Of a stretch of DNA of 25,998 nt, positions 1 through 8,124 are shown one piece after another. Source of the stretch: JACJWR01 sp964556255. GTDB taxonomy: Bacteria > Actinomycetota > Actinomycetes > S36-B12 > UBA10799. Position numbers and translations under genes: made by a program. The notes beneath the pieces are model-generated. The model saw only the letters and a program-made list of their open reading frames with translations. It had not been told where the DNA came from and searched no databases. Location of the stretch: assembly GCA_964556255.1 (NCBI GenBank), contig CAZKVQ010000044.1:1-25998 (forward strand), in the 5' to 3' direction. Position 1 is the stretch's first letter; every line of letters begins with the position of its first letter.

Positions 1-129
1 CTCGCGCTGGAAGCGTCGGCGCTATGGATGACGAACAGCCCAGCCCGGTGGCCGACGATCCTCGTGCTGGTGTTGGCGAGCGCGGCTAAGTCCGGCCCGT
101 CCCTAAGTGCCACTGATACCCTCGCCTAG
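1..129 (+). CDS. 3' end of a probable membrane protein (partial)
   Basis: Frame 1 is open from the window edge to a TAG at 127-129 and gives 42 residues. Its third codon positions are strongly G/C, as expected for coding sequence here, and it contains a hydrophobic stretch (PTILVLVLASAA) that could be a last transmembrane helix followed by a short polar tail. The competing frame 3 ends at 89 and has a much weaker GC3 pattern. The family cannot be told from this fragment. Its stop lies 49 nt before the sulfotransferase start, on the same strand, so it may belong to the same transcript. Confidence 0.4.
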   Translation, partial: LALEASALWMTNSPARWPTILVLVLASAAKSGPSLSATDTLA

Positions 130-178
130 TCGGGGATGTCAGGTCGATGCCCGAGGCCGAAGCGAAAAGGGGCCACAG

Positions 179-1213
179 ATGAGCGTGCTGATCCTGGGCA
201 TGCACCGTTCCGGCACCAGTGCGGTCGCGTCCGTTGTCGAGAAGCTGGGCCTGGACCCTGGACACGGGACCCAGTGGGCCGTCGAGTCGGCGAATCCACG
301 CGGGCTGCATGAGTGGCTCGAGACGGTCGAATTCGACGATGAATGGCTGGCCCGGCTCGGTGGCGCCTGGTGGGCGCCACCGCGGGTTGGTCCCAGCGCC
401 TGGCGCGACCTGGACATCCTGGATCTGGAGATGGCCCGCAAGAGACTCGAGTACTTCTCGCCGGCCTTCAAGGACTGGTACGTCAAAGACCCTCGGATCA
501 GCCTGCTATTGCCGTTGTGGGACCGACTGCTGCTACGGGAGTACCCCGCAATCGTCGTTGTTAGGTCACCGCAGGCCGTGGCGGCATCCCTCCGTCTGCG
601 CAGCGGCATCAATCCCACCCGGGCGTTGTCATTGTGGGCCGAGTACTACCGGGCGATCTTGTCGACGCTCGGAGGCCGGAAGACCATCGTCGTCGACTAC
701 GAGCAGATGCTGGCAGATCCAGATGAGACGGTGGAAGCGATAGCGGCTTTCGTCGCCGGTGGCACGACCTCGGGAATCGCCCCGTCGTCCACGGAAGCCC
801 GGGATCAGCTCGACGCCAGCCTGCGGCGCAGTTCGGAGGAGGCCGGATCTGACTACGTCGCCCGGCTGGTCTTTGAACTGAGCGATCTGCACGGAGAACT
901 GGTGCGGAGTCACCTGCACCCGCCCAAGCCGGGTCTCGAGGACTACACCCTGCCGCCTTGGGCCACTGAGAGCCTGGACGAGGCCTACGATCTGTTCCGC
1001 GCTCTCAGCGAGATGCACCGATATCGGGAGGCGAACGAGCGGATCATCTTCGGGGGAAGTTACCGCGCCGCGCAGTTCCTGGCCCAAGTGTCAGAGCCGG
1101 TACGGGCGCTGCGCAAGGGTAAGCGGGGCGAATACATCCGCCGGGAACAGCCCAAGTACCGGAAGGTTCAGGAGGGTTCGCATCCCAGCGTGCCGCGCAA
1201 CCCCGCTTCCTGA
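179..1213 (+). CDS. Sulfotransferase family protein (PAPS-type)
   Basis: The 344-residue protein is predicted to move a sulfo group from PAPS to a glycan or other hydroxylated acceptor in the cytoplasm. The 5'-phosphosulfate loop is at the N-terminus (GMHRSGTSA, residues 7-15). A KDPRIS motif follows at 103-108, and the 3'-phosphate-binding strand/helix VVVRSPQAVAASL is at 127-139. This arrangement is seen in bacterial Sulfotransfer-type proteins of cell-surface clusters. I chose ATG 179 because AAGGGG (167-172) lies 6 nt upstream and the P-loop then starts the protein; an upstream in-frame ATG at 107 would add 24 non-conserved residues. The C-terminal third (after about 200) is helical, charged and unassigned, with a very basic end (residues 310-330). 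It precedes an FkbM methyltransferase by 58 nt on the same strand. The family is fairly sure; the acceptor is unknown. No PAPS-synthesis gene is in the window. Confidence 0.82.
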   Translation: MSVLILGMHRSGTSAVASVVEKLGLDPGHGTQWAVESANPRGLHEWLETVEFDDEWLARLGGAWWAPPRVGPSAWRDLDILDLEMARKRLEYFSPAFKDWYVKDPRISLLLPLWDRLLLREYPAIVVVRSPQAVAASLRLRSGINPTRALSLWAEYYRAILSTLGGRKTIVVDYEQMLADPDETVEAIAAFVAGGTTSGIAPSSTEARDQLDASLRRSSEEAGSDYVARLVFELSDLHGELVRSHLHPPKPGLEDYTLPPWATESLDEAYDLFRALSEMHRYREANERIIFGGSYRAAQFLAQVSEPVRALRKGKRGEYIRREQPKYRKVQEGSHPSVPRNPAS

Positions 1214-1271
1214 GGTTGTCCGGACATAGCCGCGCCGAGGGCGCTGAAGCTGCTCGGCGTAGGCTTCCCAC

Positions 1272-2285
1272 GTGCTCCTTCCATTCGGCCTTCCCGATTT
1301 CGTTCGCCTCAACCGGCGGCTGGGCCACGATTACATCGCCAACCTGACGTTCGACGGCTGGTGGCTGTTCGAAGAGCCGCTCCCTGTCGCGATGGCCGCC
1401 CTGGCGCAGGCCACCGACGGAGCCATGTATGACGTTGGTGCCAACACCGGCTTCTACTCCGCCCTTGTGGGCAGGCTGTCACCGACAACCGTTGTCAGGG
1501 CCTTCGAACCCATCCCGGCGATCGCCGATTTCGCCCGGGAGAACCTGGCGATCGCGGGTCTGGACGTCGACAGGGTGACCCTCGAACAGGTGGCGCTCTC
1601 TGATCGTCCGGGCACCGCGGAACTCTTCCTACCGCCGGAAATCCCGGGTCGCATCGAGTCCAGTGCCTCGCTGCTCTCGGACTTCAAACCGACTGTGGTG
1701 GAGTCGGTCACGGCTGCGACAGAGACCCTCGATGGGGCCAATGAGCGCTTCGGCGGTGAACGTGTCGGGCTGATCAAGATCGACGTCGAGGGTGCTGAGC
1801 ACCTCGTGGTCGCCGGGGCTCGTGGGGTGTTGGCCCGCGACCGTCCGATCGTCGTCATGGAGCTGCTCGACCGCGCCGACTTCGATCACGCTCAGCGGAC
1901 CTTCGATGAGTTGGACTACCGGTTCCTGTCCCTACACCCGGGATTCGAACTTCGGGAGCAACAGACGCTGAGGTTCTTCCTCGATGCCTGGAACCACCTG
2001 CTGTTGCCCGCGGAGGAGTACGACCGGTTGCGCGCGGTGCTGTCGGAGGCTGCTAGCCAGTACGCGCAATTCCTCGAGTCTGCGGGGGATCCGATGGATT
2101 CGGCCGTGCTCGATCGGGCAGCAGAGAAACTCCCGGTCTCGATGCTGGTCGATCAGGTGCGGGTCGAGGCGCGCGCCGCCAGCGTGGAACTTCGCAGCGC
2201 CCAGGCGGCGTTGGAACCCAAACCCCGTTCGCTGTTGCGCCGTGCAGCGGGAAGGGCCAAACGGACCCTCAGCAATCTGCGCTGA
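1272..2285 (+). CDS. FkbM family SAM-dependent methyltransferase
   Basis: 337 residues, predicted to O-methylate a sugar hydroxyl in the cytoplasm using S-adenosylmethionine. Visible motifs are the SAM loop DVGANTGFYS (54-63), the acidic AFEP after strand 2 (77-80) and the FkbM signature IDVEGAEH (170-177). The core ends near residue 235. A C-terminal extension of about 100 residues begins with WNHLLLPAE and ends in a basic segment. A paralogue at 13489-14541 shares the N-terminal GLPDF, the DGWW segment, the whole core and the same WNHLLLPAE extension start. That match also supports the GTG start at 1272, which has no clear Shine-Dalgarno site. The gene converges with the GT2-methyltransferase fusion, with 61 nt between the stops. 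Methyltransferase activity is a family-level prediction; the substrate is unknown. Confidence 0.85.
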   Translation: MLLPFGLPDFVRLNRRLGHDYIANLTFDGWWLFEEPLPVAMAALAQATDGAMYDVGANTGFYSALVGRLSPTTVVRAFEPIPAIADFARENLAIAGLDVDRVTLEQVALSDRPGTAELFLPPEIPGRIESSASLLSDFKPTVVESVTAATETLDGANERFGGERVGLIKIDVEGAEHLVVAGARGVLARDRPIVVMELLDRADFDHAQRTFDELDYRFLSLHPGFELREQQTLRFFLDAWNHLLLPAEEYDRLRAVLSEAASQYAQFLESAGDPMDSAVLDRAAEKLPVSMLVDQVRVEARAASVELRSAQAALEPKPRSLLRRAAGRAKRTLSNLR

Positions 2286-2292
2286 AGCCAGC

Positions 2293-2337
2293 TGGTCGTG
2301 GCCTTCTCGAGCCGCGGCGTGCTCGCCCTGATGACCA
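2293..2337. terminator. Possible bidirectional terminator hairpin
   Basis: Between two convergent stop codons, TGGTCGT (2293-2299) can pair with ATGACCA (2331-2337) with one G-T wobble. Inside it CGAGC (2308-2312) can pair with GCTCG (2321-2325). There is no T-tract on either strand, so this is a structural guess based on position and pairing only. Confidence 0.3.
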
Positions 2338-2346
2338 ACGCCGGAG

Positions 2347-4455
2347 TCAGCGGGCGGCTTCGGCCTGACGCTTGACGTGGTGGAAGTACGCGGCGTGCTC
2401 GTAGAACCGCCGAAGTTGCGCCTGATCTGCGGGGCTGCCGTCGAACATCAACTGCAAGAGCTCGCTCTCGTTCGGCTTACCGCCCGGCTTCTGGATGACG
2501 CCAAGGCCGAAACCGTGGTTGAAGCTGAAGGAGGGGTACTGCGGGGAGATCTCGTCCCACCAGCGCCAGACGCCGAAGTCCTTGATCCGTGCCTTGATGT
2601 CGTGGAAGAGGATGATGCCGCCCGGCGCCACCTTCGGGTACCAGGTCTCGAAGTCCTCGTTGACGGCGTCGTAGGTATGCAGGCCGTCGATGTGGAGCAG
2701 GTCGATCGACTCATCGGCGAAGTTGTTGACCGCCTCGGCGAAGTACATCCGCAACAGGTAGGAGAAAGCCGAGTAGTTCTGTCGGTTGTGCCAACTCACG
2801 CTCTCCCAGACGGACTCGTCGTAGGCGCCGGTGTGCTCCTCGCCCTCCCAGGTGTCAACGGCGTAGGCGAGTCCTTCGACGTCGTTCTCCTTCATCGACT
2901 GGCAGAACGCGAAGTAACTCACGCCTCCCTGCGTGCCGAGTTCCACCAGAATCTCCGGGCGGACGGCCGCCACCAGGTCGTAGCCGAACTGGATGTGGTC
3001 CATCCAGGTGCTGAACACGATGTGTTTGGGTTCGAACCGTCGGATCGATGGCGGTAGGTAGATGGACACGTCGAGTTCTCCGTTCGTCGACCCGTGCGGG
3101 CCGTAGCTGGGCGGGTGCTTGAGGATATCCGGCGCCGGAATCGTGGCGTCGTCGACGTAGGGCACCTGCGCTGGTTCGCGCAGGGTCCAGGTCTCGTAGT
3201 GGGTGCGGCCCTCCACCGCCGAGTACGCCATCACCGGCAGGGCCCGGTTGGGGATGGTGCCGATGAGGAACGGTTCCCGGCGCGGCGCGAAGTAACCGGA
3301 GCCCTTGATCTCCTGGTACTGGGAGTTGAACTGCGCCATCAGGTCGGCGCGTTCGCTGTCCCGGCGGGTGGTCACGCCGCCGTGGAACTGGTGAAACGAA
3401 CCCTCCCCGGGCATCAGGATGAGTTGCGCGTGCTCGGCTTCGAGCAACTCCCGGTACATATGCAGGTTGAGCACCCCACCGCCGGGAAGGTCGAAGCGTT
3501 CGTCAGCGCCGCCGATGGCGTCGAAGTTGGCCCGGGAGGCGAACATGCAGTTGGACTCCATCAACGGGTGCAGGTAACCGAACGGGTTGGCGCCGCTGAG
3601 GACCGAGATGTCGAAGAGGCGGTAGCCGTCCGTGCGCCACGGGATGGTTCGCATCAACGCGCGCTCCTTGCGCACGCTCCACCACGAGGAGTGTGAACTG
3701 TGCTGCTGATCGGTGAGTCCGATGTGGTACCCGGGGGCGGCGACGACCGCGTTCGGGTTCACCTTGAAGCCGTCCAGGGCATTGCGGATCACCCCGGGTG
3801 TCAGCATCCGGGCACCGTCGATCATCAGGCCGATGAACTCGCCACGCGCCAGCGCCAGTCCCGCGTTGATGGCGGGCGCCGGTGAGACCCCCGGCTCGTC
3901 TCGGCGCAGGTAGCGGAAGTTGGGGCCCATCCGTTCGACCTGACGACGGGTCAGTTGGTCATCGCTGGCGTTCTCCACCACGATGACCTCGTAGTCGTCG
4001 ACGCTGACGTCGCGCTGGTAGGCCGTGGACAGGGTGTACAGCGTTCGGCGGGCCTGGGCGGACATGTCGTAGACGATCACGACGACCGATAGCGGCACCT
4101 GAGCGGCGCCGTCTCCCGGCGCCGGGGTGGACCGCGCCGCTGCCGCCAACTGCACCCGCTCGCCGACGCTCGAGTTCGTTGCCCGTTCGCGTACCCCCGC
4201 CGCCGCCCGCTCCATCTGGCGCTTGACGTCGGCGGCCGTCGCTTCCGGGCCCAACTCGCGCCACTGGGCCACCTTCGGGGGCACCTTTCGACCGAGCGCC
4301 TCGCCGCGGCGCACCAGTTGGTCGGCCTTGGCGCGCAGCCGCCGACCGGCCTGCTGTGGCTGCCCACCGGATGATGCCATGGTCTTGCCCTTGCGCAGCG
4401 CGGCGCGACCACCGCGGCGCACCTGGTCGGCGCGACGTTGGAACTCGCTCACCAT
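2347..4455 (-). CDS. GT2 glycosyltransferase fused to C-terminal Methyltransf_24-type methyltransferase
   Basis: 702 residues in three parts. Residues 1-120 are basic and low-complexity and are absent from the two homologues upstream. Residues 121-425 are a GT2-like domain with VVVIVYDM at 124-131, IDGAR (212-216) where a DxD would be expected, WRTDGYRLF (273-281), MESN (299-302) and FHQFHGG (354-360). Residues 475-660 resemble a class I SAM methyltransferase of the Methyltransf_24 type, with VELGTQGG (504-511), LHIDGLHTYD (587-596) and FHDI (617-620) carrying the metal/SAM-binding acids typical of that fold. It is the last gene of a three-gene minus operon. Its start overlaps the previous stop: ATG 4455 has GGAG only 2 nt away, whereas in-frame GTG 4452 has 5-nt spacing and a GTGA overlap, so GTG 4452 is equally likely. 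It probably adds a sugar and methylates it or a neighbouring residue. Both activities are inferred. Confidence 0.85.
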   Translation of the reverse strand: MVSEFQRRADQVRRGGRAALRKGKTMASSGGQPQQAGRRLRAKADQLVRRGEALGRKVPPKVAQWRELGPEATAADVKRQMERAAAGVRERATNSSVGERVQLAAAARSTPAPGDGAAQVPLSVVVIVYDMSAQARRTLYTLSTAYQRDVSVDDYEVIVVENASDDQLTRRQVERMGPNFRYLRRDEPGVSPAPAINAGLALARGEFIGLMIDGARMLTPGVIRNALDGFKVNPNAVVAAPGYHIGLTDQQHSSHSSWWSVRKERALMRTIPWRTDGYRLFDISVLSGANPFGYLHPLMESNCMFASRANFDAIGGADERFDLPGGGVLNLHMYRELLEAEHAQLILMPGEGSFHQFHGGVTTRRDSERADLMAQFNSQYQEIKGSGYFAPRREPFLIGTIPNRALPVMAYSAVEGRTHYETWTLREPAQVPYVDDATIPAPDILKHPPSYGPHGSTNGELDVSIYLPPSIRRFEPKHIVFSTWMDHIQFGYDLVAAVRPEILVELGTQGGVSYFAFCQSMKENDVEGLAYAVDTWEGEEHTGAYDESVWESVSWHNRQNYSAFSYLLRMYFAEAVNNFADESIDLLHIDGLHTYDAVNEDFETWYPKVAPGGIILFHDIKARIKDFGVWRWWDEISPQYPSFSFNHGFGLGVIQKPGGKPNESELLQLMFDGSPADQAQLRRFYEHAAYFHHVKRQAEAAR

Positions 4456-5384
4456 GACTCCAACCCGGCCAGTTCGTACTCCCGCATCCGCTGGGCGGCC
4501 GAGAACCTCATCATCGGCATAGCCCAGCCGGTCACCGCGCCGAGCAGGCGGGGCTGGCGCTCGAGCATCCGGAACTTATGTCCGCGCAACCGCTGGTATT
4601 GGGCGCGGAAGTCGGCCAGCAGGTCGTCGCGGCTGTCATCGGGTTTGGTCGTGACGCCGCCGTGGAACTGATGGAAGGTGCCCTCGCCGGGCAACGCGAA
4701 CAACTCGACGTGCTCCCTGCTGCCGATCTCGTAGTAGAGGTCCAGATTGACCATGCCGCCGCCCACCATGTCGAATCTGGGATCGGCCCCACCGACCAGC
4801 TCGTAGTCGGACCGGGAGCAGAACATGGCGTTGCTCTCCATGACCGGGAGCAGATAGCCGCGTTGGTGGCGACCGTGGAAGAACGTCGAGATGGTGAAGA
4901 GGCGGTAGCCATCGGTGCGCCAATCGACCTGGTCCAACAGTTGCTGCTCGACTTCTGCATCGTGGGCGTGGTTCGCGTGCTGCTCGCCGCTGCCGAGGTG
5001 GTAGCCGGGTACGTTCACCATCGCGTGCGGATTGATCCGGAAGGCCGCGAGGGCATACTGCAGCACCCGAGGCGTCACCATGCGGGCGCCGTCGATCACG
5101 ATCCCGAGGTTCTCGCCGCGCGCCAGGCTGACGCCCTCGATGAGCGAGGGCACCGGGGAGGAGTTCGTGTTGGGTCGCCGGTGGTAGGAGAAGTTCGGCC
5201 CGAATGCCTCGGCGCGCTCCTCGCCGAGCTCATCCTCGGACTCGTTCTCCATCACGATGACTTCGTAGTCTGCGGCGTCAACACCGAGCTGGTATTCGGG
5301 CGAGAACGAGTACAACGTGTTCTCCGCCTGCCGGCTCATCTTGTAGATCACCACGACGATGGAGATCTTCGGTGCTGTGCTCAT
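4449..5384 (-). CDS. GT2-type glycosyltransferase (middle member of a tandem trio)
   Basis: 311 residues forming a single GT-A-like domain. The N-terminal strand ISIVVVIYKM (7-16) and the D/ENESEDE region (46-53) match the nucleotide-sugar half of GT2. IDGAR (97-101) sits in the position of the usual DxD. WRTDGYRLF (155-163), MESN (182-185), GGGMVNLD (208-215) and LPGEGTFHQFHGG (231-243) are shared almost unchanged with both neighbours. The start ATG overlaps the upstream stop as ATGA (5381-5384), with GGGAG at 5395-5391 as a ribosome site. The 3' end overlaps the start of the fusion gene, so translation is probably coupled along the operon. Donor and acceptor sugars are unknown. It lacks a methyltransferase domain. 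Confidence 0.85.
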   Translation of the reverse strand: MSTAPKISIVVVIYKMSRQAENTLYSFSPEYQLGVDAADYEVIVMENESEDELGEERAEAFGPNFSYHRRPNTNSSPVPSLIEGVSLARGENLGIVIDGARMVTPRVLQYALAAFRINPHAMVNVPGYHLGSGEQHANHAHDAEVEQQLLDQVDWRTDGYRLFTISTFFHGRHQRGYLLPVMESNAMFCSRSDYELVGGADPRFDMVGGGMVNLDLYYEIGSREHVELFALPGEGTFHQFHGGVTTKPDDSRDDLLADFRAQYQRLRGHKFRMLERQPRLLGAVTGWAMPMMRFSAAQRMREYELAGLESW

Positions 5385-6310
5385 GCCCCACTCCCACCGA
5401 GCAGCCTGGCTGACCGCTCCAGCACGCCAGCTGCAGAACGCGGGATCCTTCCCAGCATGATTCCTGCGGCCGCGGGGGACGCGTAGTCCTGTCCTCGCAG
5501 TTGCCGGTATTGCTGCTGCATCTCGGTCAGCACCTCCTCCCGATTCGTCTCGGGGTCTCCCGTCGTCGCACCGCCGTGGAACTGGTGGAATGCGCCCTCG
5601 CCAGGGAGCACCACGAGGGTGGATCCGCGGCTTTCCACGGCACGCTTGTAGAAGTCAAGGTTCACATATCCGCCGCCGCGCGTGTCGAAGGCCTCGTCGA
5701 AGCCGCCGAGTTTGGTGAAGAGTCGGGTAGAGACGCCGACGCAGTTGCTCTCGGCCATCGGCAGCAGCACGCCCGAGGAGCAGGAGGCGCTGGGTACCGC
5801 CCTATCGAACAGTCGATAGCCATCGGACCGCCAGTCGAGCTCCGCGAGCCAGGTCTGCTCGATGTCGGCGTTGTATCCGCGGTGCACGGCATCCTGGTGC
5901 AGGGCATCGCCGAGGTGGTATCCGGGCACGGACACCACTGGGGACGCGGCCAGGCGCTCGGCGTCGAGCAGCCCGCGCACCACCCCGGGGGTGAGCATGC
6001 GCGCGCCGTCGATCATCACTGCAACCCGCGATGCTCGCGCTTGGCCGACCCCGAAGTTCACCGAAGGTACCGGGGAGTGGCCCTCATTCGGGCGCCGGAA
6101 GTAGCGGAAGTTCCCCGGCAGGTCGGACACGACCTCGGCGTCGAGCATCTCGGTCGACTCGTTCTCCACCACCACGACCTCGTAGTCGCTGGCCTTTACC
6201 TGCCGCTGGTAGTCGCTGCCGAGCGAGGTGAGGGTGTTCATCGCCTGGCGGGGCATTCGGTAGACCATCACCACCACTGTCACCCTGGGACGCGGCTTGA
6301 GGACTCTCAT
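5381..6310 (-). CDS. GT2-type glycosyltransferase (first member of a tandem trio)
   Basis: 309 residues from ATG 6310, chosen because the GT2 strand VTVVVMVYRM (10-19) then lies at the N-terminus as in its two homologues. AGGAGG (6329-6324) is upstream with a rather long 13-nt spacing. The open frame continues to 6436 but that extra stretch is unconserved and arginine/serine-rich. Shared motifs are VVENES (47-52), IDGARMLTPGV (100-110), PGYHLG (129-134), DGYRLF (163-168), AESN (186-189), GGGYVNLDFY (212-221) and LPGEGAFHQFHGG (235-247). It is the promoter-proximal gene of the minus operon and diverges from the hexapeptide acyltransferase. Glycosyl transfer is inferred from fold similarity; the missing second Asp of DxD is a caveat. 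Confidence 0.85.
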   Translation of the reverse strand: MRVLKPRPRVTVVVMVYRMPRQAMNTLTSLGSDYQRQVKASDYEVVVVENESTEMLDAEVVSDLPGNFRYFRRPNEGHSPVPSVNFGVGQARASRVAVMIDGARMLTPGVVRGLLDAERLAASPVVSVPGYHLGDALHQDAVHRGYNADIEQTWLAELDWRSDGYRLFDRAVPSASCSSGVLLPMAESNCVGVSTRLFTKLGGFDEAFDTRGGGYVNLDFYKRAVESRGSTLVVLPGEGAFHQFHGGATTGDPETNREEVLTEMQQQYRQLRGQDYASPAAAGIMLGRIPRSAAGVLERSARLLGGSGA

Positions 6311-6499
6311 CTGGGGGCGACGTCCTCCTGTATGCGACTTCTGGCTGCCCGCCGACCTGGCGCTTGGCCTCCATGTCAGGCTAGTGGCCGCGCTACGTCG
6401 GTGCCTCTCGCGGGCTTCCGGTGTGGTGCATCCCATCGAGGAGGCAGGGTGCTCTCGGGACCGGATGCCCGCCTACGACCGAACGAGGAGATGCCGACG
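6311..6499. other. Divergent intergenic region, no clear promoter
   Basis: This 189-nt gap must hold the start signals of the GT2 operon (-) and the acyltransferase gene (+). I see a Shine-Dalgarno site on each side (AGGAGG on minus at 6329-6324; GAGGAG on plus at 6485-6490). I see no convincing -35/-10 pair on either strand; TAGCCT on the minus strand is the nearest to a -10 and has no partner. No convincing operator or terminator was found. Confidence 0.4.
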
Positions 6500-7123
6500 A
6501 TGAGCCTGCTGGAGACCCTGCGCACGAACCTGTCGGAGGTCAGGAACCGACGCGCTCAGCACCGGATGTTGGCGCAACGCAACCCTGGCTTCCGAGCGGC
6601 CATGCGGGCGGACATTCCCGCCGCCTTGAAGTACCGGGGGGAACGGTCGGAGATCCGCGACAAATGGGACCTCGCGTTGCAAGGGGTCCGGCTGGCGTGG
6701 GTCAGCGACGCCTTCCTCGCGCAAGCGGTGTACCGAGGACGGGTGGCCATGCGCCGGCACGGTGTTCCGGTGCTGCCGGCCGTGGCTCATCGGGTGTCCA
6801 TGGTGCTGTCGGATGTGTGCATCGGTGAGCCGGTGGTGATGGCACCCGGTGTGTACATCCCGCACGGTCAAGTGGTCGTCGACGGTCTCACGGAGGTCGG
6901 ATCCGACGTGATCCTGTTCCCCTGGACCACCATCGGGTTGCGTTCGGGCAACTTCCAGGGCCCGAAGGTCGGGGACGGGGTGCGGCTCGGTACCGGAGCG
7001 CGGGTACTGGGCCCCGTACAGGTGGGTGCAGACGTGTCTGTGGGCGCGAATGCGGTCGTGGTCTCGGACGTGCCGGACGGTGTTACTGTCGTGGGGGTGC
7101 CCGCCCGCAAGGTGACGTCGTAG
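6500..7123 (+). CDS. Left-handed beta-helix (hexapeptide) acyltransferase, serine acetyltransferase-like
   Basis: 207 residues. The N-terminal half (1-95) is alpha-helical and charged. The C-terminal half (103-203) shows hexapeptide repeats of the [LIV]-G-x4 type, for example IGEPVV, VGSDVI, VGDGVR, LGTGAR, VGADVS and VGANAV, ending in GVPARKV as in CysE and sugar O/N-acetyltransferases. H122 in YIPHGQ is a candidate catalytic histidine. ATG 6500 is preferred over ATG 6491 because GAGGAG (6485-6490) abuts the latter but lies 9 nt before the former. The dioxygenase gene follows after 8 nt, so the two are probably one operon. In this context it more likely acetylates a sugar than serine, but the sequence alone does not settle that. 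Confidence 0.82.
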   Translation: MSLLETLRTNLSEVRNRRAQHRMLAQRNPGFRAAMRADIPAALKYRGERSEIRDKWDLALQGVRLAWVSDAFLAQAVYRGRVAMRRHGVPVLPAVAHRVSMVLSDVCIGEPVVMAPGVYIPHGQVVVDGLTEVGSDVILFPWTTIGLRSGNFQGPKVGDGVRLGTGARVLGPVQVGADVSVGANAVVVSDVPDGVTVVGVPARKVTS

Positions 7124-7131
7124 GAGGAATC

Positions 7132-8106
7132 GTGCTGCTGGAGAAGCTTCGCAAGCGTCGGTCTGAGCCGACCCCCGCGGATCTGGAAGCGGCCGCCGTT
7201 GCCGCCCGCTACGCCCAGTGGCAGGCCAGCGAGTCACCCGGCCGCGAGACCTGGCCGCCACCGTCCGTTGAGGTGTACGACCCGGCGCTGGGTATCCCCG
7301 ACATCCCCGCGGCGGACCTGACGCCGGAGTCGATGGCGTCCGGAATCCGACGTAACGGTGCCCTGATCGTTCGAGGTCTACTCCCGACCGCGGACGCGGC
7401 CGAGCTGCGCAGTGACATCGACCGGGTCTTCGACTTATGGGACGCGGAACTCTCTGGCCGGAAGGCCGACTTCGACGGCCGCGGACAGGCCGCCTGGCTG
7501 CGTAAACTGGCCGACCCCGCGACGTCGGCGACGGTCGGCGAGCAGTGGCGCTCGGGTAGTTCGATGTTCGCTGGTCAGCGCTCCCCTGCGGACTCCCCGC
7601 ATGTCGCAGAGAAGATCGTCCGGATGTACTCCGAGTGCGGACTCACCGACCTGGTGGCCGGCTACCTCGGCGAGCGACCCGCGTTGTCGTTGGAGAAGTG
7701 GACCCTGCGGCGCGTCCCGCCCACGGCGAACACGTCATGGCACCAGGACGGCGCCTTCCTCGGCGAAACCGTTCGCACGGTGAATGTCTGGATCGCGCTG
7801 TCGGACTGCGGCATCGACGCCTCGGGGTTGGACATCGTGCCGCAGCGGTTCGACGAGATCGTCGAGACCGGCACCGGGGGTGCCTACTTCAACTGGGACG
7901 TCGGCACCGAGGTCGTCGAGCAGGTGCGCGGCGACAAGGAGGTGCTCTCGCCGGTATTCGCCCCTGGGGACGCGGTGATCTTCGATCAGTACCTACTCCA
8001 CCGCACCGGTGTGAAGGAGGGACTGAGCAAGGATCGTTACGCGCTGGAGGCCTGGTTCTTCGCCCCCTCGCACTTCCCCGAGAACTACCACGGGCTGCTC
8101 GTCTAG
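7132..8106 (+). CDS. Phytanoyl-CoA dioxygenase (PhyH)-family Fe(II)/2-oxoglutarate oxygenase
   Basis: 324 residues with the facial triad of the family: H204 and D206 in SWHQDG, and H290 in QYLLHRTG. R302 lies 12 residues further on and is the likely 2-oxoglutarate carboxylate ligand. The family hydroxylates, or otherwise oxidises, small molecules and sugar or lipid moieties with O2 and 2-oxoglutarate. The GTG start at 7132 has a strong AGGAGG (7123-7128) that overlaps the preceding stop. Its location inside a glycan cluster, co-directional with an acyltransferase, suggests modification of a sugar or an acyl decoration; that role is inference. The length is normal and the triad is complete, so it should be active. 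Confidence 0.87.
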   Translation: MLLEKLRKRRSEPTPADLEAAAVAARYAQWQASESPGRETWPPPSVEVYDPALGIPDIPAADLTPESMASGIRRNGALIVRGLLPTADAAELRSDIDRVFDLWDAELSGRKADFDGRGQAAWLRKLADPATSATVGEQWRSGSSMFAGQRSPADSPHVAEKIVRMYSECGLTDLVAGYLGERPALSLEKWTLRRVPPTANTSWHQDGAFLGETVRTVNVWIALSDCGIDASGLDIVPQRFDEIVETGTGGAYFNWDVGTEVVEQVRGDKEVLSPVFAPGDAVIFDQYLLHRTGVKEGLSKDRYALEAWFFAPSHFPENYHGLLV

Positions 8107-8124
8107 GGCAGTCGCGCCGCCGGG

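Noticed and set aside
1..89. Alternative partial frame ending at 89
   Set aside because: Its third-position GC is much lower than in the frame ending at 129.
2316..2327. GGCG-TGCT-CGCC mini-hairpin
   Set aside because: A 4-bp stem is not significant in GC-rich DNA and competes with the larger structure listed at 2293-2337.
5501..6499. Long plus-strand open frame running into the acyltransferase gene
   Set aside because: It is antisense to the GT2 operon, which has strong family motifs. Only the part from ATG 6500 has acyltransferase homology and a ribosome site.
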